Assembly: GCF_000151315.2 (NCBI RefSeq)
Contig: NW_011887292.1
Span: forward strand, 2,643,181 to 2,707,180
Direction: 5' to 3'
Length of the DNA stretch: 64,000 nucleotides
From: Capsaspora owczarzaki ATCC 30864
Taxonomy: Eukaryota > Opisthokonta > Filasterea
Below are positions 37,003 to 49,494 of the stretch, in pieces (within the stretch, counting starts at the first letter, position 1; every line of letters starts with the position of its first letter). A model generated the notes under the pieces. It saw only the letters and a program-made list of their open reading frames with translations, had not been told where the DNA came from and made no database searches. The position numbers and the translations under genes are program-made.

Positions 37003-37576
37003 ATGCTTGCTCAGTCGGCCGTTGTCCGCACCATTGCCTCGTCGCTCGGCCGCCACTCGCAGTCCCGCGTCGCTGCCCTGTCCACCCACGCTGCTGCGCT
37101 GGCCGCGTCTCCGGCGTCGCCTTCACCATCATCGTCTGCGTCCGGTGCTCACAAGCGCCACCAGATCGCCCTCGAGCAACTCAAGCGGGAGCAGCAGGCA
37201 GTCCAAAACCTGCGACGCGAGCAGGCTCGTGGCCCGAACATTCGCATGGCCCTCGGACTGCTGCTGTTTGTCGTTGGAGCATGTATGTGGTCTTGCTATT
37301 AGCTTGAGTCACTCGACTCGAGCGAGAGGCAGGGGGGTGGGTGGGCAGCAGGGAGAGCGAGAGAGACCTTGCACTCGTCCCCCCACAACGGCCTTGCTCA
37401 TCTGCGAAGACACTGACTTGTCGTTGTGTGTGACATTGTCGTGGTTTTGGGTTGTAGACGCATACACGCTGTCCTCTGTTCGCCAAGAAGACTTTACCGG
37501 CGTCGATGCCTCGAGCGCGTCCGGTCGACCTGTCAATGCGCCGCCCACTTCCGCGTCACCCACTGCTTCGCGATGA
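37003..37576 (+). CDS. COA3: Cytochrome c oxidase assembly factor COA3-like
   Basis: Small inner-membrane protein that stabilises newly made COX1 during complex IV assembly. Exons 37003-37282 and 37458-37576, 132 residues. The N-terminus (MLAQSAVVRTIASSLGRHSQS) is Arg/Ser/Ala-rich with no acidic residues and fits a mitochondrial targeting signal. A charged helix (EQLKREQQAVQNLRREQAR) precedes PNIRMALGLLLFVVGAYAYT, then SSVRQEDF; this matches [29 protein letters not shown] of animal COA3 in membrane segment and flanks. The C-terminal Ser/Pro tail is not conserved. The phase-1 intron falls inside the membrane segment (GA-YAYT). Size and topology fit well; the identification rests on about 30 residues. 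Confidence 0.75.
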
Positions 37577-37781
37577 TAAACGAGGATGATGCAGCCATGG
37601 TGTGTGTGTGCGTCCAAATCATGCTAAGTGTAACAGTTTCATGTCCATCCGTTCTCTTTTGATCCAAAAACAGGTGAATTTCCAAGAGAAAAGGGAATCA
37701 CAAGACAGACAGACACACACACAGACACACAAACAAAACACGCACAGCAGGTCACACATAGCAAAGCACAAACTCGTGGTT

Positions 37782-40700
37782 TTAGCGGGCTCCAAAGCGG
37801 AAGGACAAGCTGGGCTTTGGCGGAGCACTCGAGCTGGCTTGGGAGAAAGAGTATCCGCCCGAGCGAGTCGACAGGTCGGCAGCTGCAGTACAACAAAAGC
37901 AGGATGAAGTTGTCAGTCAATGCGCCATACAACTCCCAAGGCGAGCCACACACGATCTGGGGGAGGGGGTTGTGCTTACCAACTGCGTTCTTGATGCCCT
38001 GGCCGTAGTTGTTGACACGCTCATACACGCTCGCAAAGTTTGGCTCGTTCTGGAACAGGGTGACGAACAGGGTGTGGTGTTGGGTTTCCAGATCTAGAAG
38101 GAAGGATGGAAAGAGAGACAATCGGAAGTGAGGGCACACGTACACACAATCCACACATACACACCCCTACAGCAAAAAATTCCCCTCCTTACTGCGCAAA
38201 AATTCAGAGAGGACCAAGAGTGGATCATCCTCGTTTTCCAGCTCATCCAAGAGCTCGAACTTGGCTTCCAGGTCTTCGTCATCCTGCAGGCTGTCGGCCA
38301 GAGCGGAGGCTTGTTGTGCCTTGTACAAGAGCTGCGCCATGTAGTCGTCATGCTGCGCGGCGTCATCCTCTCCCAATTCACCAGCCTCCAAGCCGGAACC
38401 ATTCTCACGAGGATCATGCGGCTCATCGTCATTGTCGAAATCCTCGTTTTCATAACGCTTGGCCAGGTTGGCCTTGAACTTGTGGCGTTCTAAGTGATTA
38501 AGAGCACCCAAGAATAGTGGAGGAACAGAAAATTGAGCAGTCGGTCGGTGGCACAACGCACAGCAGCAGCAACAACAACAAAAAACAAAAACAAAAAAAC
38601 AACACCAAAAACAGCAACAACAACAACAAAAAACCCCTCGAACAGTGGATCGTACCATCCAGAAGGTCGAGCACACGCGAAGACGAATGAGACAGTGTCA
38701 TGCCAATATGGGGCAAGCAGCTGAGCACGTCTGCAGGCAGGTCGGTCACAGGCATTGCCAGAATAGCCACGAGAGCGGCCACAAGAAGCTGGTGGTCGCG
38801 AATCCTAAACGCACAATAAAATGAAACCAGTGGCAGGCGTCGCAAGGAAAAGGAAAGATACAACAAGGACAAGGCAAGCATTTCAAAGTGAGGCTGAGCA
38901 ACGCAGACGTGCAAATTTCAGGGAGTAAGGACAAGCACTGCGAGAAGCATTACGTGTCTGCATGTGCCACGCCAACTCGGACCATCTCAAGCAGGCCGGG
39001 AACACCCTGCCCTTGAACCTGGACCAGCCACGAGTACCCTTGCAATCCGTTAAAGGCAAGGGCGACGAGAATAAACTCAAGGCAACGGGCCGGGAGGTAC
39101 TCGACGATGCATGGTTGCTGTCGGAAGGCGACAGGTCCAACGATGCTGCAGGCCGCGGAAACGAACTGTTCAAGACAAGGCACAAGGTGGTGAGTCACGG
39201 ACGCCAAAAAAAAAAAAAAAAAAAAAAAAAGTAATCCGAGTTTTGTTGTGACCCGCAAGTGTAGTAGTGCTTACCTCCGGGGGCACCAGTTCGCGAACAT
39301 CTTGTGCAATCGCCTGGAGCAAAATGGCTTGCAGAACGCGCGAAATGGCGCTGCGGTCTTGATCACCAACACTGGAATGGACGAAGGCGAACTGGAATTG
39401 CTCAACCACGCTCATAGCCATGCCCGAAGTGAAGAGCCATTCGACTTGAACATTCACGCACTGAATCAACAAGTCGACAAACTCTGAAACAAGCAATCAA
39501 TCGCCCAAACAGACCAAATGAGAACACACAAGTCATGCTTGCGCGCACGGGATTCGATTCCGACACAAACCTGGGGTGTAGCTCAGGTAATGCGAGTGGT
39601 AGTTCTCAAAGATCTTGGAGAAGAGGGCGACAACATCAGGGGAAACTTGCTGCTGGTTGGAGATGACGCTCGTGACGAGTTCAAGAGCGCCCTCCAAATA
39701 GTTGGCAAGATGATGCGAAACAACATCCATGAGCAACTGGAATACGCTCGGTTGAGCTGCTGCAAACACCTGCAGTCCCCCCCCCGGAAAAAACCAACAA
39801 GTCGGTAGAAACAAAGCATAAACGTAAGAATGCGTTTGTTTTTTTAGCCCTCAGTTCCCCTCTGATTGACACCCTTACCACTTCGTTCGCGTAAGGAGTG
39901 TCTGCATCCTCGTAGGCATAGAGAATTTCCTGCATTGCTTCCAATGCATTCAACGCGTCGGGAGCGCCGCCTTGAGCCTCGTCTTCATCAGCCGCTTCTG
40001 GATCAGACTCGTCCGTCATGGCGCGCACAAACGATTGATACTGATGAATGGGGGGGGGCAGCAAAAGAAGTTGGAGGAGAAAAAAAAAACACGGCAGGCA
40101 GAATGAGCAAAACGAGAAAGAACAACTCAAACACATGTCGCGGAACTGAAAAAGGTCAGTCCTTGACATACCAAGTGTTGGAGCACGAGACCAGCGAGGG
40201 ATGTCATTTCGGTCGAGTAGCTCTGCACAAATTGACTGAGGTAGGTAGGGATGGAGGGGAAGCGGACCTTGGACGTTTGCATCAAGTTCACCAAGCCTGC
40301 CAGAGATCCGACAACACGGGTGAGTTGCCGAGCAAACAAAAAAAGCCAACAAAATGGTGCCACAAACCCACCACCCACTCAGCATCAAGAAAGGAGCAAA
40401 CACAACCTGGCTGACTTACGCGTAACCATGGGCTCGAGCTCAGCAACAAACAGGGGACGGCAGATCGGTGATTCGCGCGCAAGTGTGGACACGAGGTTGA
40501 AGGCCTCGAGAGCGACGACTGCAACAGGATCATGGAGCAGAGGCATGGACGCTTGGAGAATGGCCGCCGGTGTCTCAATCTTCTTGAACTTGTAAACGAG
40601 GCAGAAGTTGCGCAAGCACCAAAGCGCAACAAATCGGACCATAGGGTGGGGGCTGGTGAGCTCAGCGGGGAAGAAGTACAGAAGGGCAGGTTCCAGCATC

Positions 40701-43008
40701 GGTTGGTAGGCCTTGCGGCTGCGCATCACACGGCAGGCGATGAACGCCATGCGCATGGTCGCGACCTTGGCTTTAGCGGCTTCCATATCGTCGGGTGTGG
40801 GCGCGGGCTGAGCGTTCATTCGTTGCTGGATAAAGTTGTTAATGTCCTCAAAGACCATCGAGGTTCGTCGGTAGCACAGCTCGTACAGGAACTGGCGGGC
40901 CACGTCGGGAACGGTGGACTTGAACGAGTCTGCATCGTCGTGGAAGCTCAAGAAGTAGATGGGATCATCCTCCATGTCTTCCAGCTCTTCGTCCACAAAC
41001 CGCTGCCATTCGCACAGCTGAGCCAACACGATCGGCAAGAAAGGCTTGAGTTGCTGCCAGCAGCCCTTCACGGACATGACGTTCAGGAGGAACGTCCAGC
41101 CGTGGCGCGCGACACCAATCGCCAATCGGATGCCCTGGTGTTTGATAGCAAATCAAACGTGCAAGGCTTGGTTGAGCATACGCCAAACAAAATTTACGAT
41201 TTCACAGGCCTGCCGCAAGAATCCAACCTTTCGTTCTCCACCACCTCCTCTCGAACAGCCTTACCCGGGCTTCGGATTGCTCGAACGTTTGCAACGTGAT
41301 CAGCTGAAGAGGAACACTCAAGCTTTGCTCGAATGCATCAGCAAATGCTTCGTACTCTGGGGTGGCATTTTCTCGGAGCCCGTAACTGCAGCAAAACACA
41401 AAAGCAAATCCTCTGGAATCAATGAAACAGCTTTTGACAAGACTGATGGTCCGTCACCCAGAGACAATCCGCAGTTTTTTTTTGTTGTTGTTTTTACCGA
41501 GTGTGCAGCTTCATGAAAAGCTTGAACGCTTTGCGCTTGAGCGTCCATTCGGAGTGCAGCACTTCGTTTTCATCAGCCTCGGGGTCCAGATTGATGGCTT
41601 GCTGATAGGCCCAGGCTGGCTCTGAGATGGGCATTGCGGCAATGTGCATGACAGGCTGGAACCAGGACAGGAATTGCTCAATGGACGCCACCAAATGCGA
41701 CGGAAGTGAATACTGTACAGTGCGGGTTTTGTGTGTGTGTGCGTGTGTGGGGATTCGAGAATCGTGTCAAACGATGGGTGAGGAGAGCGACGCACCGCGG
41801 AATTTCACGACCGACGCGAAGCTCCCATTGAAACTTACCACAGTCAACTGCTGCAGGGTGTTCAGCAAGTCGCAGCACAGTTTGCGATGCTCGTGAGTGG
41901 CGACGGTGGTGGCGGACTGCAAATGGTGCACGATAAAAGGAAAGGTTGCTTCAAGCATGGCCTGAACTGCCGCCTTTTCCTCATCCGTGTCCAAGTTACT
42001 GCGCAACAACAACAACAACAACACACGCAGCGCAACCAAGCGTCAATACCACATTCATCAATCAAACGATCATCAGAGGGACACAATCAACATACTAGTA
42101 AGAATCGGCAAAGCAGTCCAACGTGGTGGCGGCTGCTTGTTGGTAGGCTGGTCGGCCGTCCGACAAGAAGGTACGCACGGTGGCGAGGAGATCTGTCCAG
42201 TATTCCGAATACTTGTTGGCGTAAACTAAGCTGTCCACAACGACGGCGAGTTGCGCACTGTTTTTTTTTTGTTTATGAGTGTAAAGTGGCCAACGCGGCG
42301 CGATGTGCAGGCAGGCAGTCAGTGAGTCCGTGAGTCAGTTAGGGATGAAGAGTGGCCTGGAGCAAAGTGCTCGGCATTGAGAGCGTACCGAATCTTTGAG
42401 TCACTGCACGAGGCCAAAGACTGGAGCACGTTGTTCGCCAGCACGACGAGATCCTCGCGCGGGACGGTATTTTGGAACTCGTGGAGGGCGGCGGCCAGAT
42501 CCGCATCGCGGGAGGCATAAGCACCGTGCGCGGCGGTAAAAGTGGCCACTGCTTTCTGCAGGCGCACTTTCAGCTGAGTGGCGGCTGTTTGCCGGTGACA
42601 AAACAAGCAAACCAAACGACAGAGGACGGTTCAATGTGTGTGTGTGTGCGTGAGAGATAGGGATTCAAAGCCACGAGAAGTAGACAGACAAAGGTGCCGT
42701 ACCAAACAGACGAGCATTCGGCTCCACAGTCGAGTTGATGGCAATGCGCAACAGCGAAACAGTGAATCCAGGAGTCGTTGCCGCCTATAGTGCAGATCAC
42801 AGTGCCGTGATGAGTGCATTGTGCATCTGAGATTTGCTGTCCAAAGTGTCTGAGAGAGGGAGGGATTGCGTACCGCGTTGAGCCACTGCTCGATTTCGAC
42901 CATTTGCTCGGTGGACACTGCCGTGCCAGCAGCCACGCAAACCTGCACGAACGGTTGCAACTCGGCCTCAAGCGGCTGCGAGGTTGCCGGGTCGAGTGAC
43001 GGATCCAT
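37782..43008 (-). CDS. Importin-7/8-type nuclear transport receptor
   Basis: Importin-beta family receptor carrying ribosomal proteins, histones and signalling proteins into the nucleus. Seventeen exons: 42874-43008, 42703-42784, 42389-42584, 42096-42257, 41839-41998, 41498-41712, 41265-41385, 40420-41134, 40172-40296, 39879-40040, 39571-39769, 39275-39483, 38954-39165, 38656-38804, 38193-38489, 37980-38093, 37782-37882; 1117 residues in one frame. Evidence for the family: WTLKRKAFKLFMKLHTRYG (WW/KCKKWA...RYG in animals), EDMEDDPIYFL then YRRTSMVFEDINNFIQQ (EEDPYEYIR region), NEVLHSEW, the acidic region EDDAAQHDDYMA and DELENEDDPL, and a C-terminal FxFG motif (SLSFRFGAR; importin-7 ends with FNFG). 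Length is close to importin-8 (about 1040). Importin-7 and -8 split within animals, so one gene may stand for both. The N-terminus is diverged. Confidence 0.82.
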
Positions 43009-44104
43009 ACTGGTTTGAGTGCTCCTATGAAACACAAAAACCAACGTCAGTCAGAACAAAGGAGCGCAACGCAACGTGGTCACAGCCCGCAGCCGCAATT
43101 GACCAGGCGTCGATGGACTGGGCTAGGGTTGGAGTTAGGGGGTTTAGAGGTCCGGAGGCTGAGGTTTGAGGATTGGGACAATGCATGAGCCGCGTGCAAT
43201 AAAACAAAAGAAAAAAAAATCGCTCGGCACAAATGCCACCACGCTTTTCCATTCCACGCAGTCCGCACCCCACCAACACAGAAGGGCCCACTGTGGGCCA
43301 ATGCACTGCCAAGCAACACATCAGCGAGTTGGCCGTGAGCGTGGCGCGTCTGACTCGGAGCGGTCGCTTGTGTTCGTGTTGACAGGGTTTGGCGGGAAAA
43401 ACACCGCGTGGCCCCCTTCAGCTTCATCGTCAGCTTCAGCTTCTCAAGCCTGCGATTGGCATCCGGCTGTTGCTGCAGGCCGCTGACCAGTCAGGAGGGC
43501 GTGTTGATTGGAGCACTTGAGCAACGGTGCGTCGTGGAGATGGGAGAGAAACGGAAGCGGGGAGCAATGTCCTTCATCGTTGAGCCACACAAGCTTACAA
43601 TGCAAAGGTTATTGGAAAAAAAGAAAAAAAAGGAAGAGAGAGCGAAACAGAGGAGGATGAGATGCTCACAAAGTGAAAGAACACATCCACCAAATACAAA
43701 TTACAATGCCAGCAAGAGCAATGACAGCGTGAAAGGGAGCGAGCCAACCGGAACATCCCGCTGTCCACAGTTCCATCGCTCCAAGCAATGTGTGGAAGAC
43801 TCGCAAACGCGCACATAGGCTGATCGAGCAACCATAATGCTCAGCAACTTGGTGCGTTGTTGCAAAAAAACGCGTCCTATTTCGAGTCGACCGACTTGTC
43901 TTAGACCCCGATTCAAGTTTTCAGTTTCAGCAAGTTTTCAACTCATTCCACCTCCTCGCCTCGCCACCGATGAATTGCAGCTTAGGAATACAATTATCAG
44001 ACCGACGCTTATAACGATGATGGTACTGCTTGAAGCCAATCCGAATGAAGGATTGTGCAATGCGCCAGTCTCTATTGTTCTCGCCAATTCTGTCGCGTGA
44101 AGCC
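43009..44104. other. Divergent 1.1-kb gap, importin and RRP15
   Basis: Must hold both promoters. Includes a G/T-rich stretch with two GGTTNGAG/TTAGGG-like words near 43125-43145 and a poly-A patch near 43210. No ORF with protein-like composition was seen. An upstream in-frame ATG for RRP15 lies at 44030. Confidence 0.5.
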
Positions 44105-44557
44105 ATGCCAGCTGCATCCAAAGCGCAGCCAACACCCGCCAAGGGCGCAAAGGCCGATTCCCCTGCTGCAAAGTATCAATCACCGCCGATCGCACGACGG
44201 ACGCGTGCCGCCGCGGGTGCTTTGGCGACACCACAGCAGAGCGCTGCTGCGGCTGCACCACGAGGCGCCAAGCCACCTGCAAAGACTGCAGCAAAACAGA
44301 CCGCCGCCGCCGCCACTCCGACGAGCTCGAAGAAGAAGGCTGCACCAAGCAGCCAGGACAGCGAAGACGACGAGGACTCTGCTGACGAGGACGCTGCTGA
44401 CGAGGACCAACAAGAGGACGAGGATGAATCGGACAAAGCCAATCCTCCTCGTGGTGCAGCTGCGAAGGCTGCCGCTCTGAAGGGCAAGCCTGCGGCAAAC
44501 GGTGCTACAGCAATGAAGATCGATGGCGAGGACGACCAAGAGTCAGGGTCGGAGGAC

Positions 44558-44589
<32 letters not shown>

Positions 44590-45719
44590 CGAGAACGCCG
44601 ATAACTGGGAAGACGATGAAGACGATCTCGATGACCTGAATGATGAGGATGACGACCTCGATGGTGAAGACGACGACGACGACGACGACGACGACGATGA
44701 TGATGATGATGATGATGTTATGGGTCAGGCCAGCGACGACGACGACGACGACGAACGTCCCAGCCGTCAACCAAAGCTCGCACCAGGCCTCGCGCTAGCA
44801 GACGCAATGTCGAAAATCCTGCGCAAGCAGGTTTCGGCCACTGAGGTGAGTGTGCCATGCTGTTCTGGTCGTTTATGTTTTTTTTTTGCTGCTAGATTTG
44901 ACTGAAGCCCCGCCGTTTTCTGACTCTACCCATTTTCTTGGTTGCAACAGGCCCCAATTCTCTCCAAATCCAAAGCCATTGAGCGCAACATTGCCAAGGC
45001 ACAGCAGGAAGAGCGCGAAATGCGAGTGAAAGCCGCAGAGCGAAAAGAGCTCGCGAACAAGGATCGCGTCATTCCCACCCTGGCGACACTCGAGCACGAG
45101 CGACAGCTGGTGCGCATTGCCACAAAAGGAGGTGTGTACACACGTGTGATTGATTTGTGGACGAGCTTTCTCTACTGGGTTGTTCTCACTCACATCACCC
45201 TTCTTTGTCGAATTGTCGAATCGCACAGTTGTCAAGCTCTTCAACGCAGTTAGCCAGCAACAAAAGCAAGCAGAAACCGGACCTGCCAGCACAACCAAGA
45301 AAGCTCAAGGTATGCCATTTGTTCGACTCGACTCGTTGCTGTGAAAGGCTTGTGTGCGTTTCCGAATCTCATTTTTCTGTCATTCCGTTGGGGGTCGCGA
45401 ACTCTTTGTAGTCGAGGCGTCTACCTTGACCAAACAGACATTCTTTGACATGCTGAAGCAACCCGAGACTGGGCGGCCCGCCAGTGAGGTATGTATTTGC
45501 GGACGAGAGTCTTGTCAGGGAGACAAATGACAAAATCCGCCCTAACGTGCGTTCGGTTTTTGTGTGTAGACAACTCCTGCCTCGGCCAACACTGCACCTG
45601 CTGTCGCCACGGCGGAGGGCGGCTGGCTGCGCGACGATTACATGATGGGCGCAAAGATGAAGGATTGGGACAAGGAAGAGCAGGAGGCAGATTTTGAGGA
45701 TGAAATGGAAGCCTTGTGA
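44105..45719 (+). CDS. RRP15: RRP15 ribosome biogenesis protein
   Basis: Nucleolar factor for 60S pre-ribosome maturation. Exons 44105-44845, 44951-45131, 45229-45309, 45412-45488, 45570-45719; 409 residues. The long exon 1 encodes an Ala/Lys-rich leader then very acidic tracts, including a run of 17 Asp. Conserved part: LADAMSKILRKQ (ADAMAKVL in animals), LEHERQLVRIATKGVVKLFNAV (ATRGVVQLFNAV), LTKQTFFDML and WLRDDYMMGAKMKDWDKE (LRDDFMMGASMKDWDKE). These identify the family without doubt. I start at the ATG at 44105; ATGs at 44030 and 44045 in the same frame would add up to 25 residues of no clear character. Convergent with HSP70, 178 bp between stops. Confidence 0.93.
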
Positions 45720-45829
45720 GCGCTGATGCATTGTCGTCGCAATACCCAAGAAGACATCATGTACTTCCTTTTCAGTTTTGCAGAGTTGATCCAGATACAA
45801 ATTGGCAACATGGAAACGATCAAGATTGT

Positions 45830-45835
45830 TTTATT
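45830..45835 (-). terminator. Possible poly(A) signal of HSP70
   Basis: AATAAA on the - strand (TTTATT as written), 63-68 nt beyond the HSP70 stop, within the 178-bp convergent gap with RRP15. Confidence 0.5.
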
Positions 45836-45897
45836 TGTTAGACTAGAAAAAAAGGCAACCAAACCATATACCGTGTAGGGAAGCGGGGACGAATGGA

Positions 45898-48740
45898 TTA
45901 GTCGACCTCCTCGATGGTGGGGCCAGCGGCGGGATCGGCAGTAGCGCCGGCGCCGGGTCCTTGCCAGCCGCCTTCAGCGCCAGGCATGCCGCCGGGGGCA
46001 GCGCCGCCTTGGTAGGCCTTGGCAATGATGGGGCTGCAAGCCTTCTCGAGCTCCTTGAGACGGTGCTCAAACTCCTCCTTCTCGGCGAGCTGGTTGGCCT
46101 CGAGCCACTTCATGGCCTCCTCAACCTTCTCGGTGACGGTCTTCTTGTCCTCGTCCGAAAGCTTCTTGCTGAGGTTGTCGTCGTCGACAGCCTGCTTCAT
46201 GTTGAAGCAGTAGCTCTCGAGGGCGTTCTTGCCAGCAACACGCTCGCGCTGGGCCTCGTCCTGGGCCTTGTACTTGTCAGCCTCAGCGACCATGCGCTCA
46301 ATCTCCTCCTTGGAGAGACGGCCCTTGTCGTTGGTGATGGTGATCTTGTTGACCTTGCCGGTGGACTTGTCGACGGCGGAAACGTTCAGGATGCCGTTGG
46401 CGTCAATGTCGAACGTGACCTCAATCTGGGGAACACCGCGGGGTGCCGGGGGAATGCCAGAGAGCTCAAACTTGCCGAGCAGGTTGTTGTCGCGGGTCAT
46501 GGCACGCTCACCTTCGTAGACCTGGATGAGGACACCGGGCTGGTTGTCAGCGTAGGTGGTGAAGGTCTGGGTCTGCTTGGTGGGGATGGTGGTGTTGCGC
46601 TTGATGAGGGTGGTCATGACACCGCCAGCAGTCTCGAGGCCGAGGGAGAGGGGAGCAACGTCGAGGAGGAGGAGGTCCTGGACGGCCTCGCTCTTGTCGC
46701 CGGAAAGAATGGCGGCCTGGACGGCAGCACCGTAGGCAACAGCCTCATCGGGGTTGATGCTCTTGTTGAGCTCCTTGCCGTTGAAGAAGTCCTGGAGGAG
46801 CTTCTGGACCTTGGGGATGCGGGTGGAGCCACCGACGAGGACAATGTCGTCAATGGTGCCCTTGTCCATCTTGGCGTCGCGGAGCGACTTCTCGACGGGG
46901 TCGAGGGTGCCGCGGAAGAGATCAGCGCAGAGCTCCTCAAAGCGGGCACGGGTGATCTTGGTGTAAAAGTCAACGCCCTCAAAGAGCGAGTCAATCTCGA
47001 TCGAGGCCTCAGTGGACGACGAGAGGGTGCGCTTTGCGCGCTCGCAAGCAGTGCGCAGGCGGCGGAGGGCGCGGGCAGAGGTGGAGAGATCCTTCTTCTC
47101 CTTGCGCTTGAACTCCTGGACAAAGTGGTTGACCATGCGGTTGTCGAAATCCTCGCCACCAAGGTGAGTGTCACCAGCAGTGGACTTGACCTCAAAGATG
47201 CCGTCCTCAATGGTGAGGACGGAGACGTCGAACGTGCCGCCGCCGAGATCGAAAATGAGAACGTGACGCTCGCCGCCAATCTTCTTGTCAAGACCGTAGG
47301 CAATAGCAGCGGCCGTGGGCTCGTTGATGATGCGGAGGACGTTCATGCCAGAGATGGTGCCGGCATCCTTGGTGGCCTGACGCTGCGAGTCGTTAAAGTA
47401 GGCGGGGACGGTGACGACGGCGTTGTTGATCGTCTTGCCGAGGTAGGCCTCAGCAGTCTCCTTCATCTTGAGCAAAACCATCGACGAGATCTCCTCGGGC
47501 GAGAAAACCTTCTCCTCACCCTTGTAGTTGACCTGGATCTTGGGCTTGGTGGCCTCGTTGACAATCTTGAAGGGCCAGTGCTTCATGTCCGACTGAACGG
47601 CGGGGTCGTCAAAGCGACGGCCAATGAGGCGCTTGGCGTCGAAAACAGTGTTCTCGGGGTTCATGGCGACCTGGTTCTTGGCGGCATCACCGATGAGACG
47701 CTCAGTGTCGGTGAAGGCAACGTACGAAGGGGTGGTGCGGTTGCCCTGGTCGTTGGCGATGATTTCGACCTTGCCGTGTTGGAAGACACCGACGCTGTTT
47801 TTCAAAAGAAACAAAGGAGAAAACGAGTGAGTGCAAGAATCAATGATAAAATTCGGGGTGGTAGTGAGACTTAATCGAAAATAAAAAAAACCAACAGATA
47901 ATCGAATTGACTGAAAACAAACGCTTGTGGGATTTTTGATTTTGTTTCATCAATTTTTTTCTTCTGCTGCTGCTGCTTTTAGACTTTCTCGCTCTTTTTG
48001 TTGTTTGATGCTCGTTGTTTTTGTTGTTGCCGTCGTTTGACCATCAATGCAGCGTTTGGCGCTTGCATTGACATCACCGCCGAGACAAAAAGCAAATGAA
48101 CAAAAGCACGAGATCGTCCTTTTTTTTTTTTTCCGTTTTTTTTTGTTTCCTTTTCGCTCACTGAGCAAAACAACGCAACTCGTGTTGCAGATTGCACGAC
48201 GCGCGTTCCCACAACGACGCACAACGGCGCGAAGAGTGAGATGGACGACAAGATACGCTCAATCTGGACGCACAAACGCGCGTCGGAAGGAAGCTGCTGC
48301 GCGTCACGCGCGCCGCGGCGAAGCTCTTGGAAGGCGATGGAAGGCGATGGAAGGTGGCAAAAAAAATCGGGGAAAAAAAAAAGACCCATTTTGCGTTGTG
48401 ACCCAAAGTTGCTGGCCAACAGCGAGCTGGACACTCGATATCAACCAAAACTCATAGCAGCACGAGGAACGCGCGACCACGCGGCAGGGGAAAACGGCGC
48501 AGGGAAATGAAAAGAAAAACGAAAAAAAAAAACGAAAAAAAAGAAGGAAAAAAAGAAAAAAGACAAAAAAACACATGGCCACGCTTGCGACGCTGACACA
48601 GTCAACGAGCACAGTCAACGGGCGACGTGAATGCCGCGCATGACGAGGAGGGTTTGAATAACGAAGAGGCGAGTGTGTTTGAAAGCGTACCAAGAGTAGG
48701 TGGTGCCGAGATCAATGCCGACAGCGAGTTGAGTAGCCAT
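45898..48740 (-). CDS. HSP70: Cytosolic HSP70 chaperone
   Basis: ATP-driven protein-folding chaperone of the cytosol and nucleus. Exon 1 is 48691-48740 ([16 protein letters not shown], phase 2), then an 896-nt intron, then 45898-47794; 648 residues. Nucleotide-binding motifs [18 protein letters not shown] and [13 protein letters not shown], the linker [13 protein letters not shown], and the substrate-binding domain are all intact. The C-terminus PTIEEVD is the cytosolic signature that binds TPR co-chaperones, preceded by a Gly/Met/Pro-rich spacer, so this is not the ER or mitochondrial form. The intron sits right after the phosphate-1 loop. Codon bias is strong, as expected for a highly expressed gene, and it creates a 637-codon antisense open frame that I treat as an artefact. 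I found no convincing heat-shock element array upstream, so constitutive versus inducible expression is open. Confidence 0.98.
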
Positions 48741-49281
48741 TGTGATTTGGTTTGGTGTTGCAGGCGAAAGAGTGAGCATCATCCAAAAATAGGAGCCGCG
48801 CAGTTAAAGATTGCTTCTTCGCCGGGAGCAAAAAAAAAAAAAAAAAAAAAGAGCAGAGTGCCGCATTTCCAGAGTTGGATTGCGAGCGGGCAATGGCGGC
48901 GAAGAGGTGGGGGAATGAGAGCGAGATTGGAGGCAAATCTGCGCAAAATCGATGCGCTTCGTGCTCAACTGCTCGGCTGGCGAAAACAGTGCATGTGGGC
49001 CAGCAACATGCCAGTGCACTCGGTATCCAAGTTTCATGGCGGGGAGCTCTTTGCGACGGAGGAAGGAGTACAATTTTGGCTTCCAGATCTCAGCACTTTT
49101 TGCCGCCACATTTGATCGCGTCCGAACCAGTTCATCGCTCCCACCTCACCCCTTTCGTTGTTTTGGAGCTTTCGTTCGCATGTCCATGAATGTGCTGCCC
49201 ACATTATTTTATGACAGTCATACTTTTTTTTTTTTTCTTCTCGCTCTTTTGTTTCTTCTGGCTGATTGTTGCGGATTTTCC
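48741..49281. other. Divergent gap between HSP70 and STRAD
   Basis: 541 bp between opposite start codons. Contains an A20 run near 48831-48850 and scattered TTCNAGA-like words (about 48867, 49081) that are too sparse to call heat-shock elements. Promoters of both genes must lie here. Confidence 0.45.
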
Positions 49282-49463
49282 ATGTCGTTGCTGCGCGATC
49301 TACTCGGAGGCAGCGGGGCGAGCGCACCCCCGTCTGCAGCTGCAGTGAGCTTGTCGCGGAGCTCTGCTTCCTTCCAGGCGACGAACGACCGGCACGACTA
49401 CGAAATGGTGCAGCTCATCGGTAAGAGCGAAAACGTCCCGCAAAATCGAATGATGAGAGCGAG

Positions 49464-49494
<31 letters not shown>

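Noticed and set aside
39540-39610. tRNA-like words (GGATTCGATTCC and GGGGTGTAGCTCAGGTAATG)
   Set aside because: They occur in the wrong order for a tRNA and the second lies in an importin exon; no cloverleaf can be formed.
43120-43150. Interstitial telomere-like TTAGGG words
   Set aside because: Only one or two imperfect copies in a G/T-rich stretch; no array.
45961-47874. 637-codon open frame antisense to HSP70
   Set aside because: Produced by strong codon bias in the HSP70 gene; its translation has low complexity (Leu/Gly/Val/Asp-rich) and no domain. Antisense frames opposite HSP70 are a known artefact.
48741-49110. Heat-shock elements upstream of HSP70
   Set aside because: Only isolated TTCNAGA-like words, no three-unit nGAAn array.
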